From Methylobacterium sp. J-048 (GTDB taxonomy: Bacteria > Pseudomonadota > Alphaproteobacteria > Rhizobiales > Beijerinckiaceae), in contig NZ_JAKSYL010000134.1 in NCBI RefSeq assembly GCF_022829515.1, forward strand, positions 1 to 64,000: a stretch of DNA of 64,000 nt, in the 5' to 3' direction. Position numbers and translations under genes: made by a program. Shown here piece by piece: positions 15,104 to 24,223 of this stretch (positions are counted from its first letter, which is position 1; each line of letters begins with the position of its first letter). The notes beneath the pieces were generated by a model that searched no databases, was not told the DNA's origin, and saw only the letters and a list, made by a program, of their open reading frames with translations.

Positions 15104-15856
15104 ATGTGCTGCATTGCAATATCCCTCCCGCGATTCTGCGAGAGACACGCCTATATTTCTCGGCACCTCCAGACGATCTGGGGGCCGGATTTCGAGATCG
15201 TAGGCGTCGACGGGATGGTGGCGGGTCGAGATGCGTCATCTGGCTCCAATCTGAGCGCGGGTCAGGTCGGCTGCGCCCTGTCGCACTTGGCTGCCTACGA
15301 GGTGATGGTCGCTCGCAAGATGCCGTGGGCGTTGATCGTCGAAGACGACGCAGTGCTCCCGCCCGACATCCAAGATACCCTCGTCCGGGTCGAGGCGACC
15401 CTCCGCCGGGGCGACGTCGTCCTCCTCTACAACCGGCCGCAACACCGCGCCGCTTTCAGTACCGTGAACGCCGACGTGATCGGCGATTATCGGTTGTGCC
15501 TGCCCATGAGCATGGCCGGGCTCGGGGCCGCGGCGGCTTACGTGATCACCCGGCAAGCTGCGGAAGGCATCCTCAAAGTGAACCGGCCGATCGTCGCCGC
15601 GGCGGACAATTGGGAATACTTCTACGAGCACAAGGCGATTGCGCGGGCGCGAGTGATGTCGCCGAACCCGGTCTCACTCAAGCCCTTCGAATCCACGATC
15701 TTCACGTCCGGGTCGAGGATCGGCGTCCTCATGAAAGGCAGCCGCCTGCTTCAACCGCTGCTTGCGGCCAGACGCAGGTTCCTGACCGCGCGCATGATGG
15801 GCAATACGGTGCTGGTGGATGAAGTCTCGCCTTACGCGAACATGTCGCCGCAATAG
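15104..15856 (+). CDS. Glycosyltransferase family 25
   Basis: 250 residues. The family 25 (LPS biosynthesis) pattern is clear: an N-terminal ISLPRFCERHAYISRHL, GVDGMVAG, then AGQVGCALSHLAAYEVM at about 46-62 and the DXD-like WALIVEDDAVLPPD at about 70-83. A later GLGAAAAYVITRQAAEGIL matches the usual acceptor-side helix. These enzymes transfer a sugar, often galactose, to lipooligosaccharide on the cytoplasmic side. Being next to the O-antigen ligase fits surface glycan synthesis. It ends at 15,856. Confidence 0.85.
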   Translation: MCCIAISLPRFCERHAYISRHLQTIWGPDFEIVGVDGMVAGRDASSGSNLSAGQVGCALSHLAAYEVMVARKMPWALIVEDDAVLPPDIQDTLVRVEATLRRGDVVLLYNRPQHRAAFSTVNADVIGDYRLCLPMSMAGLGAAAAYVITRQAAEGILKVNRPIVAAADNWEYFYEHKAIARARVMSPNPVSLKPFESTIFTSGSRIGVLMKGSRLLQPLLAARRRFLTARMMGNTVLVDEVSPYANMSPQ

Positions 15857-16324
15857 TAAAAAGACCGAATCCGTCCGCATTCTTCATTGCGATGCTGGCA
15901 GGCGCGAACGTCCATGGGCATGATTGTCCAGGGTAGTCGAGGCGTGCAGGTTCCCGGATGCCTGGAAGATTTGCAAAAGGTGCCTCGCAACCCGAGGGAG
16001 AGAACACCGCGAAGTCCCTGTCGCGTTTTGAAACGGGTGACGGCTCAATGGGCCGGCGGCCCCGCGTGATCGCGGCTCACAGTGCCGCGGCCTCGTCTCG
16101 AAGGGCCGGTCGTATCCGAAAGGCGTATCCGGAATCCTCCGAGTTTGTTCTCGATCCCGCCCGATCCCGTGCAACCCTGGGTTCCGAAGCGCGGAAGGGT
16201 CGAGGCCGTTCGGCAGAGGGGCGAGGACGCCCCGGCGGTCCCGCCGCCCCCGCGCCTTCAGGAGCCGCCTGGTCGCCGCGCTGCCGCTGCGCCCGTCACG
16301 ATCCTCTGGCAGCGAAGACTGACG
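15857..16324. other. Intergenic region, no gene seen
   Basis: 468 bases. A reading frame continuous with the next gene extends back to 16,082, but that part is Arg/Pro-rich without protein character, so I treat it as non-coding leader. No hairpin or repeat stands out. Confidence 0.4.
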
Positions 16325-18007
16325 ATGATCCGATCGCTCTTGAGTTCAGCTCCGAACGGGACCGTCCCTCTCGGGGCATCTCCCCTCACCGGCCCGGTCT
16401 CGTTCGCGGTTGCGCGGCCGTATCTCATCGTGCTCGCGCAGACCATCGCGCTGCTGATGATGCTCAAGCTGTCCCGGGTCATCGACGAGCGGAACAACTT
16501 CTACATCATCGTGCTGCCGCTGCTGCTGTCCGCCGCGATGGTGCGCCGGACCTATGCCGCCTCCGACAGAGCCGCCATCCGGCTGCTGCAGCTGATCGGC
16601 GTGATCTCGGGAGCCTATGCGCTCGTTCACTACCCGCTCTTCCCGATGGTCGAGCAAGGTTTTAAGGCGACGGTGACGCTTTGGGCCATCGTGATCCTCT
16701 GGGTCGCCGCTGTGGCGTCCGGAATCCTGTGCCTGCGCTGGCCGTCGCTCGGCGTGGTGGGCGCGGCCTACCTGGTCTGGAGCAAGGTTGCCGTCATCCG
16801 GGTGACCGGGCTCTGGCACGGGCATATCATCGACGTCGTGCCCCTCGCCGAGGTCAGCTTCTGCCTGCTCGCCGGCCTCGCCGTCATCGCGCTGACGGAG
16901 CGCGTGAGCGCCCGGCCGGGCCTGAGCGGCCCCGCGACGAGCGACATGGCGACCGCAAGCGCGCTGTTCTCCAAAATCCTGATCGCGGCGGCGATCAGCA
17001 TCCATCTCGGGAACTACTATTCGTCGTTCCTGGCCAAGGTGACGCTGGATGCCGGCCCGACCTCCTGGCTGCTGGCGAACGACCCCGGCAAGCTGTTCAG
17101 CGTCGGCCTCGACAACAACCACGTGTTCTACGCCAGCTGGTCCTGGCTGGTGGAGGGCATGCGGGCGATCCTGAGCCATGCCGGGCCGGTGACGAACGCG
17201 CTGATCCTGCTCGGACAGGGCGCGGCACTGGTGGGCATCCTGATGCCGCAGCGCTGGCTCCTGCTCCTGCTGCTCGGCTTCGACGCGATGCACCTGTCCA
17301 TCGTGATCGTCATGGGCGCCAATTTCGCCCCGTGGATCCTGTTGAACCTGGCGATCGGCGCCGTGGTGGTGAGCCGCCACTACCAGCGGCCGCCGCTCTT
17401 GGTCGGGCTCTTCTCGGTACTGTTCATCCTCACCGACAACAGCTTCATGACCCAGGCGCGGCTCGGCTGGTACGACACCGCCGCGAACAACAAGATGTAC
17501 TTCCAGGCGGTCGATAAAGACGGCGGACGGCATTACGTCCCGACGAACTTCTTCACCTTCTACTCGTATCCCTTCGCCCACATGGCCTACGGATCGCCGG
17601 ACGCCGAGACCGCCTTCGCCCTCGACAACCCGAACGGCGGAACTCAGGTCTACCGCAAGGTGCTGGCTTCGCTGACCTGCGACGTGCCGGTCCTGACCAC
17701 CCGGGACGATGCCGGGCAGGAGCTTTCCAAAAACGAGATCGACCGCCCCGCGGTCGATGCCTATGTCCGGGGCTATCACGGCCTGGTCAGCCGGATCGCC
17801 GATACGCTGGGGTCATTTCCCCACGCGCTCTACCCGCACCACTTCTTCGTCCCGCTCCAGCACGGGGCTAGCTTCGACGGCGTGCCCTTGAAGAATATCG
17901 TCGCCTACATCTACCGGCGAGAATCCGTCTGCCTCAGCCTGCAGGACGGCATGCCGGTCCGCCGGTTGGTCTCGGAAGCCGAGCACCGGATCGACCTGAA
18001 GCCATGA
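16325..18007 (+). CDS. Polytopic membrane protein, HTTM-like, paired with DCC protein
   Basis: 560 residues from ATG 16,325. About ten membrane helices occupy residues 25-375. The section around 220-330 (HLGNYYSSFLAKV..., a WSWLVEGM helix, LLLLLGFDAMHLSIVIVMG, NFAPWILLNL) resembles HTTM/vitamin-K-carboxylase-like membrane domains. The C-terminal 180 residues are soluble and contain YYDTAANN-type, PTNFFTFYSYPFAHMAYG and HHFFVPLQHGASFDG stretches I cannot assign. Its stop overlaps the start of the DCC thiol-oxidoreductase gene, and HTTM and DCC proteins are often neighbours, so they probably act together in the envelope. Family assignment is moderate. Confidence 0.5.
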   Translation: MIRSLLSSAPNGTVPLGASPLTGPVSFAVARPYLIVLAQTIALLMMLKLSRVIDERNNFYIIVLPLLLSAAMVRRTYAASDRAAIRLLQLIGVISGAYALVHYPLFPMVEQGFKATVTLWAIVILWVAAVASGILCLRWPSLGVVGAAYLVWSKVAVIRVTGLWHGHIIDVVPLAEVSFCLLAGLAVIALTERVSARPGLSGPATSDMATASALFSKILIAAAISIHLGNYYSSFLAKVTLDAGPTSWLLANDPGKLFSVGLDNNHVFYASWSWLVEGMRAILSHAGPVTNALILLGQGAALVGILMPQRWLLLLLLGFDAMHLSIVIVMGANFAPWILLNLAIGAVVVSRHYQRPPLLVGLFSVLFILTDNSFMTQARLGWYDTAANNKMYFQAVDKDGGRHYVPTNFFTFYSYPFAHMAYGSPDAETAFALDNPNGGTQVYRKVLASLTCDVPVLTTRDDAGQELSKNEIDRPAVDAYVRGYHGLVSRIADTLGSFPHALYPHHFFVPLQHGASFDGVPLKNIVAYIYRRESVCLSLQDGMPVRRLVSEAEHRIDLKP

Positions 18008-18405
18008 GCGACGCCGCCCTCACGGTCGTCTACGACGGCGAATGCCCGTTCTGCAGCAACTACGTGCGCCTGATGGCCCTGCGCCGGTCGGTCGGCGCGG
18101 TGGCGCTGATCGATGCCCGTTCAGGCGGCCCGATGGTCGCGGATCTCGCCCGGTGCGGCTATGACCTCAACAACGGCATGGTCGTGCGCCACGGCCAGAC
18201 CCTCTACTACGGCCCGGATGCCTTGGTTCTGCTCTCGACCCTCAGCGAGGACCGGGGCGCGGTCGGCCGAACCCTGGCGCGACTGCTGCGCAACCCGTCC
18301 CGCGCCCGCCTGCTTTATCCGGTGATGAAGCTCGGACGCCGTGCGACGCTGGCCCTCCTGGGCCGCAAGCTCATCGCGCAGGCGGATCCCGGGCTGCCGC
18401 GCTGA
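18004..18405 (+). CDS. DCC family thiol-disulfide oxidoreductase (DUF393)
   Basis: 133 residues with the family signature at the N-terminus: VVYDGECPFCSNYVRLM, where D-x-x-CPFC forms the redox site (about residues 10-16). A second block, IDARSGGPMVADL, and a late DALVLLSTLSEDRG follow the usual order. A thioredoxin-like fold in the cytoplasm or at the membrane is expected. The ATGA overlap with the membrane protein argues for a joint function. Confidence 0.85.
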   Translation: MSDAALTVVYDGECPFCSNYVRLMALRRSVGAVALIDARSGGPMVADLARCGYDLNNGMVVRHGQTLYYGPDALVLLSTLSEDRGAVGRTLARLLRNPSRARLLYPVMKLGRRATLALLGRKLIAQADPGLPR

Positions 18406-18615
18406 GACCGGCCGCCCGCTCGGGCCGCCCTCTGATCCCTCGAAAGAAAACCCATCCGGCATCGGCCTTGCTCATGCCCCCGCATCCACCCCGCCGTCGA
18501 CACGGCGCTCTCGACTTCTGACCGTCGCGGGTGTGGAACGAGCAGATCCGGTCACGATGCGCGCCGCCTCGCCTGCATGGCCGGACGGCGCCGCAGCAGG
18601 AAGGGGACGAGTCCG

Positions 18616-19377
18616 TTGGCCAGCGTGGACCTGAACTCCGATCTCGGCGAGGGCTACGGCGCCTATGCCTGCGGCGACGATGCGGCAATCCTCGGCATCG
18701 TCACGTCTGCCAACGTCGCCTGCGGCCTGCATGCGGGCGATCCCGAGATCATGGCGAGCACCTTCGCGCTGGCGAAAGATCGGGGCGTGGCGGTAGGCGC
18801 CCATCCGGGCTTCCCCGATCTCTGGGGCTTCGGACGGCGGCGGATGCCGTTCAGCGCGCCCGAGATCGAGCGGCTGGTGGCCTATCAGGTCGGCGCCGCC
18901 CAGGCGCTCGCGACGTATGCCGGCCACCGGATCACCTACGTGAAGGCCCACGGGGCGCTCGCCAACCTGGCCGCCGAGGATCGCGCGGTCGCCGACACCA
19001 TCGCCAAGGCGGTCCGGGCGGTCGATCGCGACCTGGCCCTGCTCGCCATCGCGCTCACCGCGCAAGTTGCGGCCGGCGAGGCTTACGGCTTGGAAGTCTA
19101 CCAGGAGATCTTCGCCGATCGCGGCTACACTGACGAGGGCCTGCTGATCCCGCGCAACCAGCCCGGCGCCCTGATCACCGAGGCCGACGCGGCCGCCGAA
19201 CGGGTGCTGCGCATGGTCGAGGGCGGGGCGATCCTCACCGCCTCCGGCAAGACGCTGCCGACCCCGATCCGCTCGATCTGCGTCCACGGCGATTCCGCGC
19301 ACGCGGTCGCCACGGCCCGGGCGGTGCGCGCCCGCCTGGAGAGCGCCGGCGTGACCCTGGCGCCGTTCCGGCCATGA
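18616..19377 (+). CDS. pxpA: 5-oxoprolinase subunit A (LamB/YcsF family)
   Basis: 253 residues. A TTG at 18,616 after GGAAGGGGACGAG gives the family-typical N-terminus ASVDLNSDLGEGYGAYACG; an upstream ATG adds 13 Arg-rich residues without family match. Conserved blocks seen: CGLHAGDPEIM, GAHPGFPDLWGFGRR, YVKAHGALANLAA and EIFADRGYTDEGLLIPR. With PxpB and PxpC it forms the ATP-dependent 5-oxoprolinase that opens 5-oxoproline to glutamate in the cytoplasm. The stop overlaps pxpB by four bases. Confidence 0.92.
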   Translation: MASVDLNSDLGEGYGAYACGDDAAILGIVTSANVACGLHAGDPEIMASTFALAKDRGVAVGAHPGFPDLWGFGRRRMPFSAPEIERLVAYQVGAAQALATYAGHRITYVKAHGALANLAAEDRAVADTIAKAVRAVDRDLALLAIALTAQVAAGEAYGLEVYQEIFADRGYTDEGLLIPRNQPGALITEADAAAERVLRMVEGGAILTASGKTLPTPIRSICVHGDSAHAVATARAVRARLESAGVTLAPFRP

Positions 19378-20117
19378 GCGGGACTGAGAGCGGGAGCGAG
19401 CCCCGGCTGCTCGATTCCGGCGAGGCTGCGTTGGTGATTGAGTTCGGCAGCACCGTCGATCCGGCGATCAGCGACCGGGTCCTGGCGCTCGACGACGCCC
19501 TCGGCGCCGACCCGCTAGACGGCCTGCGCGAGCGTGTGCCGACCTACCGCTCGCTGATGCTCCACTATGACCCGCTTGTGCTCGACCGGGCGGCGCTGGC
19601 CGAGCGCGTCCGGACGCTGGTCGCCGGGGCCGTGGCGCGGGCCGGCACGCCGACCCTCTGGACCCTGCCCTGCTGCTACGACGCCCCGCACGGGGAGGAC
19701 ATCGGAGCGGTCGCCGAGCGCACCGGCCTGTCCGCCGAAGCGATCGTGGCGACCCATGCCGGGGCGACCTACCGGGTCTACATGTACGGGTTCGCGCCGG
19801 GCTTCGCCTATCTCGGCGGCCTGCCCAAGACCCTGGCGGTACCCCGACGCGCGAGCCCGCGACCGCCGCATCCGCGCAACGCCGTGGTGATCGGCGGCGG
19901 CCTCGCCGCGGTGGCGACGGTGCCGATGCCGACCGGCTGGTACGTGATCGGCGCGACGCCGGCCCGGCTCTACGCCCCGGAGCGCGAGACAAGCTTCTTC
20001 GTCGGCGCCGGCGACGTGATCCGGTTCGAGCCGGTCGACGTCGCGACCTTCGACGCTCTGACGGCCCGGGAGGCGGCCGGCGAGCCGATCGCCCGCCGTG
20101 GAGTGGCCGTCCGATGA
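19374..20117 (+). CDS. pxpB: 5-oxoprolinase subunit B (KipI-like)
   Basis: 247 residues with the allophanate-hydrolase-subunit-1 fold. Signature blocks are VYMYGFAPGFAYLGGLP (about residues 136-152), the VPRRASPRPP loop and GWYVIGATPARLY. In Bacillus the homologue KipI also binds a sensor kinase, but linkage to pxpA and pxpC supports the oxoprolinase role here. Overlaps both neighbours by ATGA. Confidence 0.92.
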   Translation: MSGTESGSEPRLLDSGEAALVIEFGSTVDPAISDRVLALDDALGADPLDGLRERVPTYRSLMLHYDPLVLDRAALAERVRTLVAGAVARAGTPTLWTLPCCYDAPHGEDIGAVAERTGLSAEAIVATHAGATYRVYMYGFAPGFAYLGGLPKTLAVPRRASPRPPHPRNAVVIGGGLAAVATVPMPTGWYVIGATPARLYAPERETSFFVGAGDVIRFEPVDVATFDALTAREAAGEPIARRGVAVR

Positions 20118-21130
20118 GCGCCCTCGTCATCGAGTCCGCCGGGCCCGGTGTCACGCTGCAGGACGGCGGCCGACACGGCTACCTGCGCTACGGCATCACC
20201 GCCGCAGGCCCGATGGACCCGCTGATGCACGCCACCGCCAACCGGGCCGCGGGCAATGCCCTCGACGCCACCGCCATCGAGGTCTCCACCGGCGGCATGA
20301 CGGTCACGGCCGAGGGCGGGCCGCTCGGGATCGCGATGGTCTCCCGAAGCTTCCGAATCGCCCTCGACGGGGTCGCCCTGCCCGACGCGGTCGCGCTAAC
20401 CCTGGAGCCTGGCCGGACACTGACGGTGCGCGCGGGCGCATCCGGAGCCTGGGGCTACTTGGCCGTGCAGGGACGCATCGACGTGGCGCCGGTGCTTGGA
20501 TCGACCGCGACACACACCCGCTCCGGCCTCGGCGGCCTGGACGGGCGCGGGCTCGCGGCCGGCGACCGCCTCCCGGTGGCCGAAGCCCGGCCGGGCGAGG
20601 CCTTGCCGCAGCGGCTGGTTGCCCCCTGGCTCGACCGGAATCCCGAAACAATCCGGGTCGTGCTCGGCCCGCAGGACGATTATTTCGCCGCCGACCAGAT
20701 CGACGCCTTCCTGGCTGGCCCCTGGACCGTCTCGCCCCGCGGCGACCGCATGGCCTGCTTCCTGGACGGTACGCCGCTCAAGCACGCCAAGGGTCACGAC
20801 ATCGTCTCCGACGGGGTTGCGATGGGCGCGATCCAGGTGCCCGGCAACGGCCTGCCGATCATCCTGATGGCGGACCGGCAATCCACCGGCGGCTATCCGA
20901 AGATCGCCACCGTGATCGGGCCGGATCTCGGGCGCCTGGCCCAGGCACAGGGCGGGACGGGCCTGTCGTTCCGCAGCGTCACCGTGGCCGAGGCGGTGGC
21001 GGCCCGCCGGGCGGAGCGCGATGTCCTGCGCGAACCCGTTCCGCGCGATCCCGTGGTGCGCACGGATTTCGCGTCCGACTTTTTGCTCGGGCTCAACCTC
21101 GTCGACGGCGTCACCGACGGACGCGCCTGA
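20114..21130 (+). CDS. pxpC: 5-oxoprolinase subunit C (KipA-like, carboxyltransferase-type)
   Basis: 338 residues of the allophanate-hydrolase-subunit-2 family. It opens with ESAGPGVTLQDGGRHGYLRYG and PMDPLMHATANR, and later has GPQDDYF, DRMACFLDG, DGVAMGAIQVPGNGLPIIL and DRQSTGGYPKIATV. It completes the three-subunit 5-oxoprolinase. The operon then gives way to an aldolase gene after about 100 bases. Confidence 0.92.
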   Translation: MSALVIESAGPGVTLQDGGRHGYLRYGITAAGPMDPLMHATANRAAGNALDATAIEVSTGGMTVTAEGGPLGIAMVSRSFRIALDGVALPDAVALTLEPGRTLTVRAGASGAWGYLAVQGRIDVAPVLGSTATHTRSGLGGLDGRGLAAGDRLPVAEARPGEALPQRLVAPWLDRNPETIRVVLGPQDDYFAADQIDAFLAGPWTVSPRGDRMACFLDGTPLKHAKGHDIVSDGVAMGAIQVPGNGLPIILMADRQSTGGYPKIATVIGPDLGRLAQAQGGTGLSFRSVTVAEAVAARRAERDVLREPVPRDPVVRTDFASDFLLGLNLVDGVTDGRA

Positions 21131-21233
21131 GCGTCTGCACGCAGGGGTGGTCCGCAGCGCCGCGCGACCGCGTAAGATGCCGGGCCGGCCGATTCCGGCC
21201 GCCCAGATTCGAACCGAGAGAAAGCCTTCCCGC

Positions 21234-22022
21234 ATGGCGCACGCCGTCACAGCTTCTGGCACGCCGCCCGTGCGCAGCAACGAGCCCCTGAACGCGGACA
21301 GCGTCCGACGCGCCCGCATCGATCTGGCCGCCTGCCTGCGCTGGGCCGCGCGCAACGGCCTCGAAGAAGGGATCTGCAACCACTTCTCGGCGGTGCTGCC
21401 GGAGCGGCCCGACCTGTTCCTGGTCAATCCCTACGGCCTGGCCTTCGCGGAGGTGACGGCGTCGAGCCTGCTGCTGTGCGATTTCCACGGCAACGTCGTC
21501 GAGGGCGACGGCCAGCCGGAGGCGACGGCCTTTCACATCCATGCCGAGCTGCACCGACTGAAGCCGAATGCGCGGGCCGCCTTCCACACGCACATGCCCT
21601 ACGCGACGGCGCTGGCCATGCTGGAAGGGCAGCCGCTGGTCTGGGCCGGGCAGACCGCCCTGCGCTTCTACGGCCGCATCGCCGTGGACGAGGATTACAA
21701 CGGCTTGGCGCTGGATTCCCGCGAGGGCGAGCGGATCGCCCGCAGCGCCGGAGACGCCGACGTAGTCTTCTTGAAGAACCACGGCGTGATGGTGCTGGGC
21801 GAGACCATCGCGGAGGCCTGGGACGACCTCTACTACCTGGAGCGCGCCGCCCAGGCGCAGGTGCTCGCCATGAGCACGGGCCGCACCCTGAAGGTCGTTC
21901 CCGAGGAGATCGTGAAGCACGTGGCCGCCCAGGAAGCCGCCGGCCGCGCCGAGAGCGCGCGGCTGCACCTGGAGAGCGTCAAGCGCGTGCTCGCCCGGGA
22001 CGAGCCGGCCTTTCTCGCCTGA
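21234..22022 (+). CDS. Class II aldolase/adducin family protein
   Basis: 262 residues from the ATG at 21,234. The zinc-binding histidines of the family are visible in NHFSAVLPER, AAFHTHMPYATALAM (HxH) and FLKNHGVMVLG. The N-terminal RIDLAACLRWAARNGLEEGICNH region is also typical. Substrate unknown; family members include fuculose-phosphate aldolase and unrelated lyases/decarboxylases. Its TGA abuts the reversed stop of the transglycosylase gene (TGATCA), so the two genes are convergent with no gap. Confidence 0.85.
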   Translation: MAHAVTASGTPPVRSNEPLNADSVRRARIDLAACLRWAARNGLEEGICNHFSAVLPERPDLFLVNPYGLAFAEVTASSLLLCDFHGNVVEGDGQPEATAFHIHAELHRLKPNARAAFHTHMPYATALAMLEGQPLVWAGQTALRFYGRIAVDEDYNGLALDSREGERIARSAGDADVVFLKNHGVMVLGETIAEAWDDLYYLERAAQAQVLAMSTGRTLKVVPEEIVKHVAAQEAAGRAESARLHLESVKRVLARDEPAFLA

Positions 22023-23309
22023 TCACGGCGTCGCTCGGATCCGCTCCAGCAGGGCGGCGTCGGCGTAGCCGTCCGCCGGCAGCCCGACCGAGCCCTGATA
22101 GGCCCGCAAGGCCGCCCGGGTTTTGGGGCCGATCTTGCCATCGACGCCGCCGCTGGCGTAGCCGCGCTCGGTCAGCCGGGACTGGAGGTCGCGGCGCTCG
22201 TCCCCGCTGAGGGGACGGTCGCCCCGGGGCCAATCGCGCGAAAAGCCCGGATCGCCGCGCAGGCGGTCCGAGAGCTGCGCCACGGTCAGGGCGTAGGCGA
22301 GCGCCGTATTGTAGCGCAGGATCACCGCAAAGTTCGGCCGGAGCAGGAAGGCGGGGCCGCGGATCCCCGCGGGCAGGATCAGGGTCGCCTGCGTGGCCTC
22401 GTCCGGGATGGCGCGGTCGTGGGCGGGCTTCAGGCCGAGATCCCGCCAAGCGGCGAGGCTGCGCGGCGTGGTCTCATCCGCGAGCGCAGCATCGAACCCC
22501 TCCGGCAGGACCACCTCGTAGCCCCAGCCCTCGCCGAACCGCCAGCCATGGGCGCGCAGGTAGTTCGCCGTGGAGGCGAGCGCGTCGGTGGCCGAGGTCC
22601 AGATGTCCCGCTTGCCGTCGCCGTCGAAATCGACCGCATGCTGCTGGTAGACGGTGGGCATGAACTGGGTATGGCCCATGGCGCCGGCCCAGGACCCGGT
22701 CAGTACGCCGGGCATCTTGTCGAGGGGCGCCTCGTCGCGGGCGAGGATCTGCAGGGCGGCGGTCAGCTCGTCGCGCCAGTAGGCCGCCCGGCTGGGATCA
22801 CCGCAGCTCAGGGTCGCGAGCGAGCGGACCACCGGCTTCACCACCGCAAGATCGTCGAGCACGGTACCGTAGGTCGATTCCACGCCCCAGAAGGCGACGA
22901 GGGTGTAGCGATCGACGCCGTACCGGGCTTCGATCGCCGCGAGCGGCGTCGCCAGCTCGGCGAGCTTGCGCTGCCCGGCCTCGATCCGGGCCGGCGTGAC
23001 GCTGGCCTCGATATAGTCCCAGATCGGCCGGACGAACTCGCCCTGGTTCCGGGTTGCGGCCAGCACGTCCGGGTTGGGCTCCAGGCCGCCCAGCTGCGCC
23101 TGCGCGACAGGCTGCGGCACGTCATGCGCCGCGGCCCAGGCGATCAGATCGGTGCGGCAGGTCTCGAAGGGTGGAGTCGGCGCTGGCTCCGGCGCCGCCA
23201 CGGCCAGACCCGGAGCCAGTGCCAGGGCTGCGATCCCGAGCCTGAGGGCGCGAAGCCCCGTATGCCTGCCTTCGCGCGATTTAGGAGTCGACATGATGCG
23301 ATCGTCCAT
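22023..23309 (-). CDS. Lytic murein transglycosylase (MltB type) with peptidoglycan-binding domain
   Basis: 428 residues from ATG 23,309, which has GGAGA six bases upstream. A signal peptide (LGIAALALAPGLAVAA) is followed by the SLT_2/MltB domain. The catalytic Glu lies in FWGVESTYG, with SWAGAMGHTQFMPTVY and DFDGDGKRDIW further on; a C-terminal peptidoglycan_binding_1 domain (LQSRLTERGYASGGVDGKIG) ends the protein. It cleaves glycan strands in the periplasm to form 1,6-anhydro ends. Without a lipobox it is probably soluble or exported rather than lipid-anchored. Confidence 0.9.
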   Translation of the reverse strand: MDDRIMSTPKSREGRHTGLRALRLGIAALALAPGLAVAAPEPAPTPPFETCRTDLIAWAAAHDVPQPVAQAQLGGLEPNPDVLAATRNQGEFVRPIWDYIEASVTPARIEAGQRKLAELATPLAAIEARYGVDRYTLVAFWGVESTYGTVLDDLAVVKPVVRSLATLSCGDPSRAAYWRDELTAALQILARDEAPLDKMPGVLTGSWAGAMGHTQFMPTVYQQHAVDFDGDGKRDIWTSATDALASTANYLRAHGWRFGEGWGYEVVLPEGFDAALADETTPRSLAAWRDLGLKPAHDRAIPDEATQATLILPAGIRGPAFLLRPNFAVILRYNTALAYALTVAQLSDRLRGDPGFSRDWPRGDRPLSGDERRDLQSRLTERGYASGGVDGKIGPKTRAALRAYQGSVGLPADGYADAALLERIRATP

Positions 23310-23362
23310 CAGCGTCTCCAGCTCCAAACCTGACATGCGGTTTCTGGTCGAAGCGCCCCGCA

Positions 23363-23456
23363 CCGTCATTGCGAGCGTAGCGAAGCAACCCAGGGCTGCG
23401 CGCGATCTCCGAATGTCGCGTTTCCCTAGGTTGCTTCGCTACGCTCGCAATGACGG
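23363..23456. repeat. 94-bp palindromic dispersed repeat, copy 1
   Basis: Two 32-base arms (23,363-23,394 and 23,425-23,456) are inverted copies with one mismatch around a 30-base core. Arms begin CCGTCATTGCGAGCG and end in the CCCAGG region. A copy of the same length is at 47,709. This is the kind of REP-like element common in alphaproteobacterial intergenic DNA; it can fold to a long cruciform or RNA hairpin. Confidence 0.85.
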
Positions 23457-23601
23457 CGAAAGGTCGATCAGCCGAGCGATCGACCAAGCCGTCTTACCGG
23501 CTGAACCCATCGGTTTCCAGGGATCGGCTGCCGGGCCCCGGATGGGTTTCCTCCGACAGGCGCCCTACTTCCCTCCCGCGACATCCCGCGGAGGCCCCAT
23601 C

Positions 23602-24099
23602 GTGAAGCGATCCGCCCGTGCCGCGCTCGGCACCGCAGCCCTGTTCATCGCCGGTCCGGCCAGCGCCCTGGAGGTCACCCGCAGCCGGGACATCCCGGCG
23701 CCGCCCGCGGCGATCTGGGCGCTGATCGGCGACTTCTGCGCGATTGGGCTGTGGCACCCCCAAGTCGAGCGCTGCGTCCTGTCGCGAGAGGATGACGACG
23801 ACGGCATTCGCGCGCAGATCCGGGGCCTCGTGGCGAAAGGCGGCCTCGGCACGATCGTCGAGGTCGAGACCGCCCGCGACGAGGCGGCCATGAGCTACAG
23901 CTACAGCTTCATCCAGGGCTCGCTGCCGGTGCGCGCCTACAACGCGACGCTGGCGGTCCGCCCGAACGGCGCGGGCTCGACGGTGGTCTGGACCGCGACC
24001 TTCGACGCCGAGGGGATGAGCGACGCCGAGGCCCTCAAGGACATCACCGGCGTCTACGACGCGGGCCTCGCCGGCATCGCCCGCGAGGTCTCCAGATAG
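23602..24099 (+). CDS. Secreted SRPBCC (polyketide cyclase/START-like) protein
   Basis: 165 residues from GTG 23,602, after GGAGG about 8 bases upstream. A signal peptide (ARAALGTAALFIAGPASA) precedes a small SRPBCC domain: SRDIPAPPAAIWALIGDF at the start, WHPQVERCVLS, then repeated strands and a C-terminal helix (ITGVYDAGLAGIAREV). The fold makes a hydrophobic pocket for a small ligand. Export to the periplasm is unusual but seen in proteobacterial members. Ligand unknown. Confidence 0.8.
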   Translation: MKRSARAALGTAALFIAGPASALEVTRSRDIPAPPAAIWALIGDFCAIGLWHPQVERCVLSREDDDDGIRAQIRGLVAKGGLGTIVEVETARDEAAMSYSYSFIQGSLPVRAYNATLAVRPNGAGSTVVWTATFDAEGMSDAEALKDITGVYDAGLAGIAREVSR

Positions 24100-24223
24100 G
24101 CCGCCCGCTCGCACCACGAATTGCGCCCACCTCGCAAAAAAAGCTCGCCTCGGCGCGCATCCTTACCAATGTGAAGGCGGTCGGCGGGCCCGATCGTCCG
24201 GCCGATTCCCGGAGGTCGTGTTC

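Noticed and set aside
23363..23456. CRISPR-like repeat unit
   Set aside because: Only two copies exist in the window, 24 kb apart, and each is a single palindrome, not an array.
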